NCBI GenBank assembly: GCA_014529385.2
Contig: CM043960.1
Coordinates: forward strand, 25,712,396-25,776,395
Length of the DNA: 64,000 nucleotides
Direction of reading: 5' to 3'
Origin: Adiantum capillus-veneris
Taxonomy: Eukaryota; Streptophyta; Polypodiopsida; Polypodiales; Pteridaceae
The position numbers and the translations under genes were made by a program. Of the stretch, positions 42,036-53,678 are shown piece by piece. The first letter of the stretch is position 1. The number at the start of each line of letters is the position of its first letter. A model generated the notes under the pieces. It saw only the letters and a list, made by a program, of their open reading frames with translations, was not told where the DNA came from and made no database searches.

Positions 42036-43628
42036 TGTCATAATAATCAATATGTAATTCTCCTAAATGATTTTCTCATATTAAACTGATCATTTAATGT
42101 GGGGAAGTGCCAAGGGAGAAAAAGCTAGAATATTGGTTAAGTTAGCAGACCGGCCACAGTAGGGATCCAAAGGAGGGAAAATAGGGATCCAAAGGGGGGG
42201 CCATCTGCAAAAGAGCCATGTGAAACAACGGGCTAAAAAGACCCTAAGGTTCAGCCCATTAAGACTTCCAAAATGCTAAGGTTCCAAAATTCAAAGGTTG
42301 TGTCCAAAGGTCAACCTTAGGGAAAATTGGATGCTTAGTGTGTGCCCAAAAAGTCTTTCTACATCCCTACATGGGAGGGGGTGAGCCCCAAAGCTAGGGG
42401 ATGAGAGAGAAAGCCACACACACACACACACAGGCTCCCTTTACACAAAGGGAATGAGGGACACATGTCAGCTCCCTAGGCCAGATGCCCACAAGGTATG
42501 CCCAATTCCTATTGGAAGACCCTTGAAGTGGACCAATGAGAATTAGGCTAGAGTAAATCTAGTTTAATTAATTTAAAAACATTTAATAAAAGAAACCAAT
42601 AAGAATTAAGTGTCCTAGAAGACTATTGGGCAGTCTCCCAAGGGGTCCAATGAGCATTCAGGAGCCCCATGGCTTGCCTGATTCCTATTGGCCAGGAGGC
42701 AAAGGGGTCCAATGAGAGTTTAGTTTAATTATTTAATTATCTAAAGCTCTCACAAAAGGGGAAAGGGGGACACATGTCAGAAGGCTATCACTTATGCTGC
42801 TTAATCCCTATTGGCTTGACCTGGGGAGGTCCAATGAGGCAAAAGCCAGACTAACTTAGCAGCTAGGGCTCGCCCAAGAGAGAGAGGGGGCTGATTTTTG
42901 CTTGGCAATTGACACACACACTCTCACACTTGACCATGTGTGAAGGGAAAATACTCTATCTCCTCCCAAGCTTTAATGGAGAGCTCATCACCTACTCCAA
43001 GCTTGTGAGATAGAAGCCTACATCAACACTCTCTTGGCATGTGGATGCAAATCCAACCAAGAGCCAAGCTTCAATGCATGTTCATCTTCTCTACCAAGCT
43101 AATTACTAAGCTAAGCTATGCTAATATGAGTGATTATGTGAGGAGATGTACTTCTTTCTCGTAAGATACTTCTTTTTCCTCTCAATCTACTCTCATACCC
43201 TGCTAGCTCTCACCATCTTCGAAGGTGTGTGAGGTCTTGGGTCTGAGAACGGGGATAATTCAAGTTGTGTTTGATTAAGTGTTTTGCTTGGTGTATGAAG
43301 CTTCCATCTTCATTGCACTAGCTCGTCTTGAAGGAACACAAAGAATTGTATTGTACAATGTCTCTCTTGATGGGAGAAACCATAATACAAAGCCTTTTGG
43401 AGGGGGGACCGGCTCCATGCAAATCCGGTCCTCAACTGTTGTCAATAGCTTAATTGCTCTCTCTTTTGAAAGTATTGTCGATGCTATCTAACTAGGTGTT
43501 ATGCTTTTTGTTGCTCTCTCCACCCAAGCACTCTTGTAATTCTCATTAGGAATCAACTCTAATGAAATGCTCACTATGTTCATGCTAATTTCCGCTACAC
43601 ATAAGATTTTAGGCCATTAAATGTTACA
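42036..43628 (+). mobile_element. G4 5' LTR
   Basis: TGTCATAATAATC ... AAATGTTACA, 1593 bp with TG/CA ends. It differs from 49351-50941 at only about ten positions plus a short (CA)n length change, implying a recent insertion. It holds a (CA)n run near 42417-42431 and the frame 43279-43491, which is present in both LTRs and lacks recognisable motifs. Confidence 0.95.
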
Positions 43629-43629
43629 T

Positions 43630-43640
43630 TGGTATCAGAG
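43630..43640 (+). promoter_or_regulatory. G4 primer binding site
   Basis: TGGTATCAGAG one base after the LTR end, complementary to the 3' end of plant initiator tRNA(Met); primes minus-strand cDNA. Confidence 0.95.
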
Positions 43641-44045
43641 CTCAAGGTTTCTCTTTTCTTGCTCAAGAAGGGAGGTCCTCAAGCTAGCTACAAATGGTTG
43701 GTATTATTAATTGCCTGTGAGTAAGTAGAATAGGGATTTTTCAGCCTTGCAGTGCGCCTGCCTTTGTGCAGTTAACGGGGCATCACCGTCGAGAGCTATG
43801 GTCTTAATAGTGGAGTCCTACGGGGCTTGCCTACGGCTTAACCACTATTGAGCTATTAGAAGCTTGACAGGAGCCGGTGCTGTTTTGGTGTCGAAAGACC
43901 CTCTCTTCTATTCCTTGCAATTAATGGTATTCGAGCCGCGGGTACAGTAGCTTGAGTGCTTTTTCTAAAGGGGTAAAGAGGAGTAGCAACTAGGGCTTGA
44001 AGTGCCAAAGTACACCTAAAAAGTTTACACCTAAAAGTTGTTAGA
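43641..44045 (+). other. G4 5' untranslated leader
   Basis: About 400 bp between the primer binding site and the gag start, with no long frame. Aligns with 53278-53666 (G3, minus) and 16315-16711 (G1, minus). It probably contains the packaging signal, by position only. Confidence 0.6.
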
Positions 44046-47000
44046 ATGGCTGACAATATTAAAGAGAGTGAAATTAATGTTGATAACTTTGATTTTGCTC
44101 ATGAGCAAGCTACTAATGATGCTTCAATGCTTGTTAATTATCTTGTTTCTAGGCTTCAACAAGCCATGGGCAATCCATCTCTCCAAAGTGAAGTGCAACG
44201 GCAGCTCCGTGCTCACGGGATTCTCCAAGCTCATCACCATGACGAGAGAACACCTAGGAAGCCTCCTTGTGAGACTACCAAAAGAGGTCTCTCTCCGATT
44301 CGGGAAGAAGAAGAGAATCCATATGAAGGGCTCAAGAACTTACTTCTTGATGATGCATCTCCTTCCCAAAGGAGAACTCAAGAGCCTCCACCGAAGGAAC
44401 GAGAAAGAAGCGAGTCTCCCGCCACCTCGGCGGAGATGGCTCCACGAAGACGGCGGGCTAAACGCTCTCCATCACCACCAAAGCGGAGAAGACCATCACA
44501 CTCTTCTCCACGCCATAATTCAAAGAGGGATGATAAAAAGCAAGAGAAGAAAAAGGCGAGAAAGAGGACACCCTCTTCTCCATCTTCTTTATCCTCTTCC
44601 TCTTATGAAAGCTATGGTGAAGACGACAAAGATCAAGACAAGAAAAAGGCGAGAAAGAGGTCACCCTCTTCTCCACCTTCTTCAAATTCTTCATCTTCTG
44701 AAGAAAGTGATGGTGCAACTTTTGAACCATCAAAAAGAAGAGGCCATAGGAAATCCTATGCCGCATGGAAGAGGTCGTCCAAGCTGAAGAAATTCAAAGA
44801 GGGAGGGAAGAGCATCTCTTTCCTTACCTATGATGGCACCTTTGGTGCTACAGACAAAGTTTTGGCCTTTATCCAGCAATTCGATGCGGCGTTTGGAGAT
44901 GAGGGCTTCACAGAGTCCTCTAAGCTACGCCATGTAGCTATGCACTTTCAAAAGTCCGCCAGACAATGGTGGTCTAGCCTACGAGCCAACGGTGAAGCTC
45001 CACGAACATGGAAGGCTTTAAGAGCTTCCATTATGAAGCAGTTTTTGGCCACCGATGCCAAAGACAAAGTACTCACCGAATGGCGAAGCTTAAAGCTCTC
45101 TCCCAATGAATCCATCCACAAATATGTAGACAAGTTTTGGGACCTACAACTCAAAGCCACTGTCTTCAAAAAGTTGGATTTTGGAGAGCAAAAGCAACAA
45201 TTTTGTGCGGGCTTAACCGAAGAAATGGCGGAGTATGTCAACTCCCAAAGGCCACGTACCATATCGGCGGTAATACACCATACTATGGTGGCCTCGCGAA
45301 TCAATTTCCAAACGGGGGGTAAAAGAAATAATAAGCCCCCGGAAAACAAAGGTTCCAATGAGCCTAAGGGGAAGGACAATGTCCAAAAGTCTCCTAAGGG
45401 CAATTCCAACAAAGCTAAAGAGAAGGGAGTTTACAAAGGAAAGAATAAACTCTCTCCTGAAGAGCTTGAGCGTTATCGTAAAGATAACCGGTGTTTCAAG
45501 TGCGGCGAACAAGGGCATGCGTACCGCGCTTGTCCCCAAAAGAACAACCGCCAAGATCCTCCTAGAGCTTCTTTGGTTGAAATCCAAGAGGAGGAGATTC
45601 ACCAAACTCACCACAAAGGATCTCCTCTATGCCATGCTTGGGGAAAGGTAAGAGAACATGATGCTTTTATTCTCTTTGACCCTGGTTCTACTCACAATTT
45701 CATATCTATGGAGTTAGCCACCAAGCTAGGCATACAATCCTACGAGATGGGAGATATCCTACCCGCAGACAGTGCCTTCAAGGGGCAAGAAGCTTCAGTC
45801 ACTCCCTTAATCGGGAAATTGAGGCTTCATGTCCAAGGCTATGTGGACAAAGAGGATTTCTTTATCTCTCCTCTCAAGCATGAGGATGTAATCCTAGGGG
45901 CACCATGGTTTGACCGTCTGGCTGCCCATGTTAAATTTCCTGAAAGGAGAATCTCCTTTAAGTTCAGGGAAAAGGACATGTATATAGATGCTAGGGAGAT
46001 GGGTAACACCATCCCCATTGTACATACACCAGCTTTCAACAAGTCAATAAAGAGCTCTATTTCCGTGTACATGATTTTTGTTAAAGATTCTCAAAATGAA
46101 CCTAATGCTTTAGCAAAAGAAAATAAAAGCAACCAAAAGGAATTAGAGTTATCCAATTTTCTCAAGGGGTTTCAAGATGTCTTTATTGACGACATCCCTT
46201 GTGAGCTACCTCCTAAACGAGGTAATGACGACCATGCAATTGAACTTCTTCCAGGAAGTTCACCGCCTAACAAACCTCCTTATAGAGTTTCTCAAGCTCA
46301 ACAAGAGGAGATTATGCGGCAAGTGCATGAGTTAATTGAGAAGGGCATGGTTAGGCCTAGCTCATCTCCATTTTGCTCACCTGTGCTATTAGTGCAAAAG
46401 AAAGACGGCACATATCGTATGTGTGTCGACTATAGAGCACTAAATAGGATCACTATCAAGAATAGGTTTCCCGTTCCACGGGTAGAAGACCTATTTGATA
46501 AGCTACAAGGATCGACCTACTTCAGTAGGATTGACCTAAAAAGTGGCTATCATCAAATAAGGATAGTTGATCAAGACATTGTAAAGACCGCATTTCGTAC
46601 TACATTTGGTCTTTACGAATACATTGTCATGCCTTTTGGCTTGACTAATGCACCAGCCACATTTAACCGCTTGATGGAGAAGCTGTTCAGACCTCATCGA
46701 ACCTTCACTGGAGTGTTCTTTGATGATATTATCATCTACTCTAATTCATTAGAGGAACATAAGCAACACCTCCAGGTAATATTTCAAGTTTTAAGAGAGA
46801 ATAAACTTTATGTTAATCGAAAGAAAAGTGAATTTTTCTTGCAAGAGATTCAATATTTAGGTCACATTATCTCTCAAGATGGAATCCAAATGGATCCATC
46901 CAAGTTAGAGGTAATAAAAGGATGGCCTAAACCAAGGAATCTTCATGAACTAAGAAGCTTTATAGGTATGTGTGCATACTATAGACGCTTCATAGAAAAG

Positions 47001-48995
47001 TTCTCACAAATTGCGGGACCATTACATGACCTAACAAAGAAAAATGTTAGGTATACGTGGTCTGCTAAGGAGAACAATGCTTTCGAAAAGCTTAAAGAAA
47101 AGCTTATCTCTCAACCTGTGCTTACACTACCGGATCTCTCAAAACCATTTGAGGTCCAATGTGATGCTTGTGGTGATTGCCTTGGGGCTGTTTTGCTCCA
47201 AGAAGGGCACGCCATAGGCTATGAGAGTCGAAGGCTCGACCCTGTTGAGCAAGCTCTAGGCATATACGAAAAAGAACTCCTTGCAGTTCTACATGCCTTA
47301 GACTCATGGAAGCACTATTTATTGGGGACTCCTTTCATTCTGCGAACGGATCACCAAAGTCTTAAGTACTTCATGACGCAGACCAAGCTCTCCGACAAAC
47401 AAATGAGGTGGGCAAATTTCCTTTCGCAATTTCATTTTCATATTGCTCACATTGCTGGCAAGCATAATCAAGTAGCCGATGCACTCTCAAGACGACCGAG
47501 AGTGAATGCGGTTTCCATAGCAACTCACAATGATCTATCTTTAATGATAGATGAGTATGCTATTGATCCCGATTTTAGAGATGTGATTTCAGCCCTTGCC
47601 TTAGGGAAGAAAGAAGAACCATTTACTTTACAAGATGGCTATCTTCTCTATGGCAATAGACTATGCGTTACTAACTCACTACGTGAGAAAGTAATGTATG
47701 AATCTCATGCTCCCCCATATGCGGGGCATAGAGGGATTCAGTCTACCCTAAAGGGAATTGAAACATATTTCTATTGGCCTACCATGAAAGTGAACATACA
47801 TGAGTATGTTTCCAAATGTGTGGTATGTCAAAAGACAAAATTTGATAGAGGGAAGCAACTTGGATTGCTTCAACCCTTGCCAATCCCTAATTCACCATGG
47901 GAGAGCATATCCATGGATTTTATCTTTGGATTGCCTAAGTCTATCCATGGGAATACGGGAATATGGACGATAGTAGACAGGTTCAGTAAACAAGCTCATT
48001 TTATACCTGTCAAAAAGACTATCAAAGCCCATCAAATGGCAACCCTCTTCATTTCACAAATTTTCAAGTACCATGGCTTGCCAATGTCCATAGTGTCGGA
48101 TAGAGATCCTAGAATGACCAGTAATTTCTGGAAGGGTCTCTTTGAGAATTTAGGAACAAGGCTAAACTTCTCTTCGGCCTATCATCCACAAACTGATGGC
48201 CAAAGTGAAATAGCTAACCTAACTATTCTCGATCTACTAAAAGCCTATGTAACGGAAGTAGATCAAAGATCCCAATGGGAGAAGTACTTACCCTTAGTAG
48301 AGTATGCTTACAATAACACTGTACATACTTCTACAGGAAAAGCACCTTTCGAGGTAATTGAGGGAAGATCAAAAAGTCCCTTGCTACTTAAGGTACATGG
48401 GAAGATCTTCGCTGCAGATGAGTATAGCCGAGACCTACAAGAATCTTTCCAAAAGATTAAGGATGCTATCTCTATCTCACAGCAAAGGCAAAAGGCTGCT
48501 GCTGACAAGCACAGAAGAGCCCAAGCCTTTAAAGAAAACGATTGGGTCTTGTTAAAGTTTCCCAAGGCTCGATTAAGGCACACGACGGGCAAGAATCCTA
48601 CGGGCCACCAAAAGTACTATGCTAAACTAGCAAAAAGGTACTATGGTCCCTTCCAGATTCTTAGGCCAATCAATGAGATGGCCTATCAACTTAAGTTGCC
48701 CAATCATTGGCTCATACACAATGCTTTTCATGTGAGCCTCTTAAAGCCTTACAAAGGAGAGCCACCTCAAGAACCAACTATTGAAGACCCACCGGAGATC
48801 GAGGACCACGAGGAGGTGCTGCAGCCCGAGTCCATTCTCCGACATGAAGACAAGGTATTAAGAGGCGGTAAGACTATCCGACGATATCTTATTAAGTTTA
48901 AGAATTATCCTTTTGAAGATGCTAGATGGATGCAAGGCATACAATTAAAGGATAACCTAAACCTTGTCAATGCTTACAATGCTTCCCAAGAGTAA
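44046..48995 (+). CDS. gag-pol polyprotein of chromovirus G4 (intact, 1649 aa)
   Basis: Single open frame. Residues 1-250: gag N-terminus with Ser/Arg/Lys-rich low-complexity repeats. About 264-395: retrotransposon gag domain. 483-496: zinc knuckle CFKCGEQGHAYRAC. 545-547: protease site reading DPG where D-S/T-G is usual. Reverse transcriptase follows, with FFDD at 891-894. RNase H has its first Asp at 1040. Integrase has a zinc finger from about 1221 and a catalytic triad D1291, D1352, E1388 (35 residues between the last two, canonical). A chromodomain at about 1590-1630 (ESILRHEDKVLRGG, RRYLIKFKNYPFEDARW) can steer integration by binding modified histone tails, as in other chromoviruses. 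Start is the first ATG after the leader and is conserved in G1 and G3. No frameshift separates gag and pol. Confidence 0.95.
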   Translation: MADNIKESEINVDNFDFAHEQATNDASMLVNYLVSRLQQAMGNPSLQSEVQRQLRAHGILQAHHHDERTPRKPPCETTKRGLSPIREEEENPYEGLKNLLLDDASPSQRRTQEPPPKERERSESPATSAEMAPRRRRAKRSPSPPKRRRPSHSSPRHNSKRDDKKQEKKKARKRTPSSPSSLSSSSYESYGEDDKDQDKKKARKRSPSSPPSSNSSSSEESDGATFEPSKRRGHRKSYAAWKRSSKLKKFKEGGKSISFLTYDGTFGATDKVLAFIQQFDAAFGDEGFTESSKLRHVAMHFQKSARQWWSSLRANGEAPRTWKALRASIMKQFLATDAKDKVLTEWRSLKLSPNESIHKYVDKFWDLQLKATVFKKLDFGEQKQQFCAGLTEEMAEYVNSQRPRTISAVIHHTMVASRINFQTGGKRNNKPPENKGSNEPKGKDNVQKSPKGNSNKAKEKGVYKGKNKLSPEELERYRKDNRCFKCGEQGHAYRACPQKNNRQDPPRASLVEIQEEEIHQTHHKGSPLCHAWGKVREHDAFILFDPGSTHNFISMELATKLGIQSYEMGDILPADSAFKGQEASVTPLIGKLRLHVQGYVDKEDFFISPLKHEDVILGAPWFDRLAAHVKFPERRISFKFREKDMYIDAREMGNTIPIVHTPAFNKSIKSSISVYMIFVKDSQNEPNALAKENKSNQKELELSNFLKGFQDVFIDDIPCELPPKRGNDDHAIELLPGSSPPNKPPYRVSQAQQEEIMRQVHELIEKGMVRPSSSPFCSPVLLVQKKDGTYRMCVDYRALNRITIKNRFPVPRVEDLFDKLQGSTYFSRIDLKSGYHQIRIVDQDIVKTAFRTTFGLYEYIVMPFGLTNAPATFNRLMEKLFRPHRTFTGVFFDDIIIYSNSLEEHKQHLQVIFQVLRENKLYVNRKKSEFFLQEIQYLGHIISQDGIQMDPSKLEVIKGWPKPRNLHELRSFIGMCAYYRRFIEKFSQIAGPLHDLTKKNVRYTWSAKENNAFEKLKEKLISQPVLTLPDLSKPFEVQCDACGDCLGAVLLQEGHAIGYESRRLDPVEQALGIYEKELLAVLHALDSWKHYLLGTPFILRTDHQSLKYFMTQTKLSDKQMRWANFLSQFHFHIAHIAGKHNQVADALSRRPRVNAVSIATHNDLSLMIDEYAIDPDFRDVISALALGKKEEPFTLQDGYLLYGNRLCVTNSLREKVMYESHAPPYAGHRGIQSTLKGIETYFYWPTMKVNIHEYVSKCVVCQKTKFDRGKQLGLLQPLPIPNSPWESISMDFIFGLPKSIHGNTGIWTIVDRFSKQAHFIPVKKTIKAHQMATLFISQIFKYHGLPMSIVSDRDPRMTSNFWKGLFENLGTRLNFSSAYHPQTDGQSEIANLTILDLLKAYVTEVDQRSQWEKYLPLVEYAYNNTVHTSTGKAPFEVIEGRSKSPLLLKVHGKIFAADEYSRDLQESFQKIKDAISISQQRQKAAADKHRRAQAFKENDWVLLKFPKARLRHTTGKNPTGHQKYYAKLAKRYYGPFQILRPINEMAYQLKLPNHWLIHNAFHVSLLKPYKGEPPQEPTIEDPPEIEDHEEVLQPESILRHEDKVLRGGKTIRRYLIKFKNYPFEDARWMQGIQLKDNLNLVNAYNASQE

Positions 48996-49350
48996 GCAAA
49001 TGTACAAAATGTTAAAAATGAACAAAAATTTTTGTCTTATAAGACTCTCTTTTTCTTTATTTGTGCACAAAAATGAAGTAGTATGCATGCTTAGATCAAG
49101 TTTGCGGAGACGACGTCTCCCGAACACCAAGTAGAGCTTGTCACTCTACTATGGAAGACTGATAGGACTAATGTGCAGACATGCTTGCGGCAGCCTCAGG
49201 CTCTCAAGCGCCAAATGGACTAGTCATCCATTATGGAAATGTCGTAGGGTAACATAGGGATCCTCTACCCGCTAAGAAAAGGACTCATGCATATGCTTTA
49301 TCTTCTCTACACCATAGTCGAGGACGACTATGATTTCAAGAGAGAGGTAA
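48996..49350 (+). other. G4 3' untranslated region and polypurine tract
   Basis: Non-coding tail ending CAAGAGAGAGGTAA (49337-49350), a purine-rich plus-strand primer site abutting the 3' LTR. The same tail is recognisable in G1 and G2. Confidence 0.85.
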
Positions 49351-50941
49351 TGTCATAATAATCAATATCTAATTCTCCTAAATGATTTTCTCATATTAAA
49401 CTGATCATTTAATGTGGGGAAGTGCCAAGGGAGAAAAAGCTAGAATATTGGTTAAGTTAGCAGACCGGCCACAGTAGGGATCCAAAGGAGGGAAAATAGG
49501 GATCCAAAGGGGGGGCCATCTGCAAAAGAGCCATGTGAAACAACGGGCTAAAAAGACCCTAAGGTTCAGCCCATTAAGACTTCCAAAATGCTAAGGTTCC
49601 AAAATTCAAAGGTTGTGTCCAAAGGTCAAGCTTAGGGAAAATTGGATGCTTAGTGTGTGCCCAAAAAGTCTTTCTACATCCCTACATGGGAGGGGGCGAG
49701 CCCCAAAGCTAGGGGATGAGAGAGAAAGCCACACACACACACACAGGCTCCCTTTACACAAAGGGAATGAGGGACACATGTCAGCTCCCTAGGCCAGATG
49801 CCCACAAGGTATGCCCAATTCCTATTGGAAGACCCTTGAAGTGGACCAATGAGAATTAGGCTAGAGTAAATCTAGTTTAATTAATTTAAAAACATTTAAT
49901 AAAAGAAACCAATAAGAATTAAGTGTCCTAGAAGACTATTGGACAGTCTCCCAAGGGGTCCAATGAGCATTCAGGAGCCCCATGGCTTGCCTGATTCCTA
50001 TTGGCCAGGAGGCAAAGGGGTCCAATGAGAGTTTAGTTTAATTATTTAATTATCTAAAGCTCTCACAAAAGGGGAAAGGGGGACACATGTCAGAAGGCTA
50101 TCACTTATGCTGCTTAATCCCTATTGGCTTGACCTGGGGAGGTCCAATGAGGCAAAAGCCAGACTAACTTAGCAGCTAGGGCTCGCCCAAGAGAGAGAGG
50201 GGGCTGATTTTTGCTTGGCAATTGACACACACACTCTCACACTTGACCATGTGTGAAGGGAAAATACTCTATCTCCTCCCAAGCTTTAATGGAGAGCTCA
50301 TCACCTACTCCAAGCTTGTGAGATAGAAGCCTACATCAACACTCTCTTGGCATGTGGATGCAAATCCAACCAAGAGCCAAGCTTCAATGCATGCTCATCT
50401 TCTCTACCAAGATAATTACTAAGCTAAGCTATGCTAATATGAGTGATTATGTGAGGAGATGTACTTATTTCTCGTAAGATACTTCTTTTTCCTCTCAATC
50501 TACTCTCATACCCTGCTAGCTCTCACCATCTTCGAAGGTGTGTGAGGTCTTGGGTCTGAGAACGGGGATAATTCAAGTTGTGTTTGATTAAGTGTTTTGC
50601 TTGGTGTATGAAGCTTCCATCTTCATTGCACTAGCTCGTCTTGAAGGAACACAAAGAATTGTATTGTACAATGTCTCTCTTGATGGGAGAAACCATAATA
50701 CAAAGCCTTTTGGAGGGGGGACCGGCTCCATGCAAATCCGGTCCTCAACTGTTGTCAATAGCTTAATTGCTCTCTCTTTTGAAAGTATTGTCGATGCTAT
50801 CTAACTAGGTGTTATGCTTTTTGTTGCTTTCTCCACCCAAGCACTCTTGTAATTCTCATTAGGAATCAACTCTAATGAAATGCTCACTATGTTCATGCTA
50901 ATTTCCGCTACACATAAGATTTTAGGCCATTAAATGTTACA
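49351..50941 (+). mobile_element. G4 3' LTR
   Basis: 1591 bp, starts TGTCATAATAATC and ends ATGTTACA; nearly identical to 42036-43628. Followed by ACACA (50942-50946), the right target duplication. Confidence 0.95.
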
Positions 50942-53277
50942 ACACACATACGATATGTGCCGTCTTTCTTTTGCACTAATAGCACATGTGAGCAAAATGG
51001 AGATGAGCTAGGCCTAACCATGCCCTTCTCAACTAACTCATGCACTTGCCGCATAATATCCTCTTGTTGAGCTTGAGAAACTCTATAAGGAGGTTTATTA
51101 GGCGGTGAACTTCCTGGAAGAAGTTCAATTGCATGGTCATCATTGCCTCGTTTAGGAAGAAGTTCACAAGGGATGTCGTCAATAAAGACATCTTGAAACC
51201 CCTTGAGAAAATTGGATAGCTCTAATTCCTTGTGATTGTTTATATTTTCTTTTGCTAAAGCATTAGGTTCATTTTGAGAATCTTTAACAAAAATCATGTA
51301 CACGGAAATAGAGCTCTTTATTGACTTATTGAAAGCTTGCGTATGTACAATGGGCATGGTGTTACCCATTTGCTTAGCATCTATGTACATATCCTTTTCC
51401 CTGAACCTAAAGTAGATTTTCCGTTCAGGGAATTTAACATTGGCAGCCATACGATCAAATCATGGTGCCCCTAGGATTACATCCTCATGCTTGAGAGGAG
51501 AGATAAAGAAGTCCTCTTTGTCCACATAGTTTTGGACATGGAGCCTCAATTTCTTGATTTAGGGAGTGACTGAAGCTTCTTGCCCCTTGAAAGCACCATC
51601 TGCGGGTAGCACATCTCCCATCTCATAAGCTTGGATGCCTAGTTTGGTGGCCAACTCTGTGGATATAAAATTGTGAGTAGAACCAGGGTCAAATAGAATA
51701 AAAGAATCATGTTCTCTTACCTTTCCCCAAGCATGGCATAGAGGAGATCCTTTGTGGTGAGCTTCCTCTTCTTGGATTTTGACCAAGGTAGCTCTAGGAG
51801 GCTCATGGCGGGTGTTCTTTTGGGGACAAGCGGTACGCATGCCCTTGCTCGCCGCACTTGAAACAACGGTTATCCTTGAGATAACGCTCAAGCTCTTCAG
51901 GAGAGAGTTTGTTTTTGCCTTTGTAAACTCCCTTCTCCTTAGATTTATTGGAATTGCCCTTAGGAGAATTTTGGACATTGTCCTTCCCCTTAGGCTCATT
52001 GGAACCCTTGTTTTCCGTGGGGTTAGAATTCTCTTAGCCCCTGTTTGGAAATTGATTTGAGAAGTCACCATAGTACTGTGTATAACCGCTGATATGGTGC
52101 AAGGCCTTTGGGAGTTGACATACTCCACCATTTCTTCAGTTAAGCCAGCATAAAATGGTTGTTTCTGCTCTCCAATATTCATCTTTTTGAAGACAGTGGC
52201 TTTGAGATGTAAATCCCAAAACTTGTCTACATATTTGTGAATGGATTTGTAGGGAGAGAGCTTCAAGCTTCACCATTTGGTGAGTACTTTGTCTTTGGTA
52301 TTGGTGGCCAATAATGGAAGCTCTTAAAGCTTTCCATGTTCATGGAGCTTCACCGTTGGCCCGTAGGCTAGACCACCATTGCCTGGTGGACTTTTGAAAG
52401 TGCATAGCTACATGGTGTAGCTTAGAGGACTCCGTGACGCCCTCATCTCCAAACGCCGCATCGAATTGTTGGATAAAGGCCAAGAGTTTGTCCATAGCAC
52501 CAAAGGCCATTGTAGGTAAGGAAAGATATGCTCTTTCCTCCCTCTTTGAACTTCTTGAGCTTGGACGACATCTTCCATGCGGCATAGGATTTCCTATGGC
52601 CTCTTCTTTTTGATGGTTCAAAAGTTGCGCCATCACTTTCTTCAGAAGATGGAGAAGAGGGTGACCTCTTTCTCGCCTTTTTATTGCCTTGATCTTCTTT
52701 GTCTGCACCATCACTTTTATAAGAGGAAGAGGATGAAGAAGATGATGAAGAGGGTGTCCTCTTTCTCTCCTTTTTCTTCTCTTGCTTTTTGTCATTCCTC
52801 TTTGAATTATGGTGTGGAAAAGTGTGCGATGGTCTTCTCCGTTTAGGAGGTGATTGAGCGTTTAGCCCGCCGTCTTCGTGGAGCCATCTTCGGTGCGGTG
52901 GTAGGAGACTCACTTCTTTCTCGTTCCTTCCGTGGGGTCTCTTGAGTTCTCCTTTGGGAAGGAGATGCGTCATCAAGAAGCAAATTTTTGAGCCCTTTGT
53001 ATGGATCCTCTTCTTCTTCCTGAATCGGAGAGAGGCCTCTTTTGGGAGTCTCACAAAGAGGCTTCCTAGGTACTCTCTCATCATGGTGGGGAGCTTGGAG
53101 AATCCCATGAGCACGAAGCTGCCATTGCACTTCACTTTGGAGGGATGGATTGACCATGGCTTGTTGAAGCCTAGAAACAAGGTAGTTAACAAGGATAGGG
53201 GCATCATTAGTAGCTTGCTCATTAGCAAAATCAAAGCTATCAACATTAATTTCACTCTCTTTACTATTGTCAGCCAT
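50942..53277 (-). pseudogene. gag-pol of chromovirus G3 (interrupted by G4, decayed)
   Basis: Starts at 53277 (MADNSKESEINVDSFDF) and is collinear with G4 gag through the zinc knuckle region (near 51840) and the protease-like LFDPGSTHNFIS (near 51690). It continues into the N-terminal part of reverse transcriptase (VRPSSSPFCSHVLLVQKKDG), where G4 is inserted. Frameshifts near 52850, 52330 and 51850 and a stop near 51560 break it. With the 41951-42035 piece, reverse transcriptase is present only up to DLFDKL; the rest of pol is gone. Confidence 0.92.
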
Positions 53278-53666
53278 TCTAACAAGTTTTAGGTGTACTT
53301 TGGCACTTCAAGCCCTAGTTGCTACTCCTCTTTACCCATTTAAAAAAGCACTCAAGCTACTGTACCCATGGCTCAAATAACATTAATTGCAAGGAATAGA
53401 AGAGAGGGTTGTTATACACCAAAACAGCAACGGCTCCTGTCAAGCTTCTTATAGCTTAATAGTGATTAAGCTGTAGGCAAGCCTCGTAGGACTCCACTAT
53501 TAAGACCATAGCTCTCGATGATGATGCCCCATTATCTGCACGAAGGCAGGCACACTGCAAGGCTGAAAAATCCCTATTCTACTTACTCAATTGCAATTAA
53601 TAGTACCAGCCATTTATAGCTAGCTTGAGGACCTCCCTTCTTAAGCAAGAAAAGAGAAACCTTGTG

Positions 53667-53677
53667 CTCTGATGCCA
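53667..53677 (-). promoter_or_regulatory. G3 primer binding site
   Basis: The minus strand reads TGGCATCAGAG, one change from the initiator-tRNA(Met) site of G4, one base from the LTR end at 53679. Confidence 0.85.
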
Positions 53678-53678
53678 A

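Larger units (their letters stand above)
42036..50941 (+). mobile_element. G4, complete Ty3/gypsy chromovirus
   Basis: Full-length 8.9-kb LTR retrotransposon: LTRs, primer binding site, polypurine tract, one open gag-pol and a 5-bp target duplication. It looks structurally autonomous. The near identity of its LTRs makes it the youngest element in the window. It is nested in G3, and its relatives G1, G2 and G3 show that the family has been amplifying here for a long time. Confidence 0.95.

Noticed and set aside
43279-43491. Frame in both G4 LTRs as a separate gene
   Set aside because: Identical only because the LTRs are identical; no motif, and the other LTR copies do not keep it on this strand.
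44038-44787. 249-codon frame overlapping the start of G4 gag-pol
   Set aside because: Same region in another phase. The long continuous frame 44046-48995 has all the family domains, while this one is a Leu/Arg/Lys-rich shadow.
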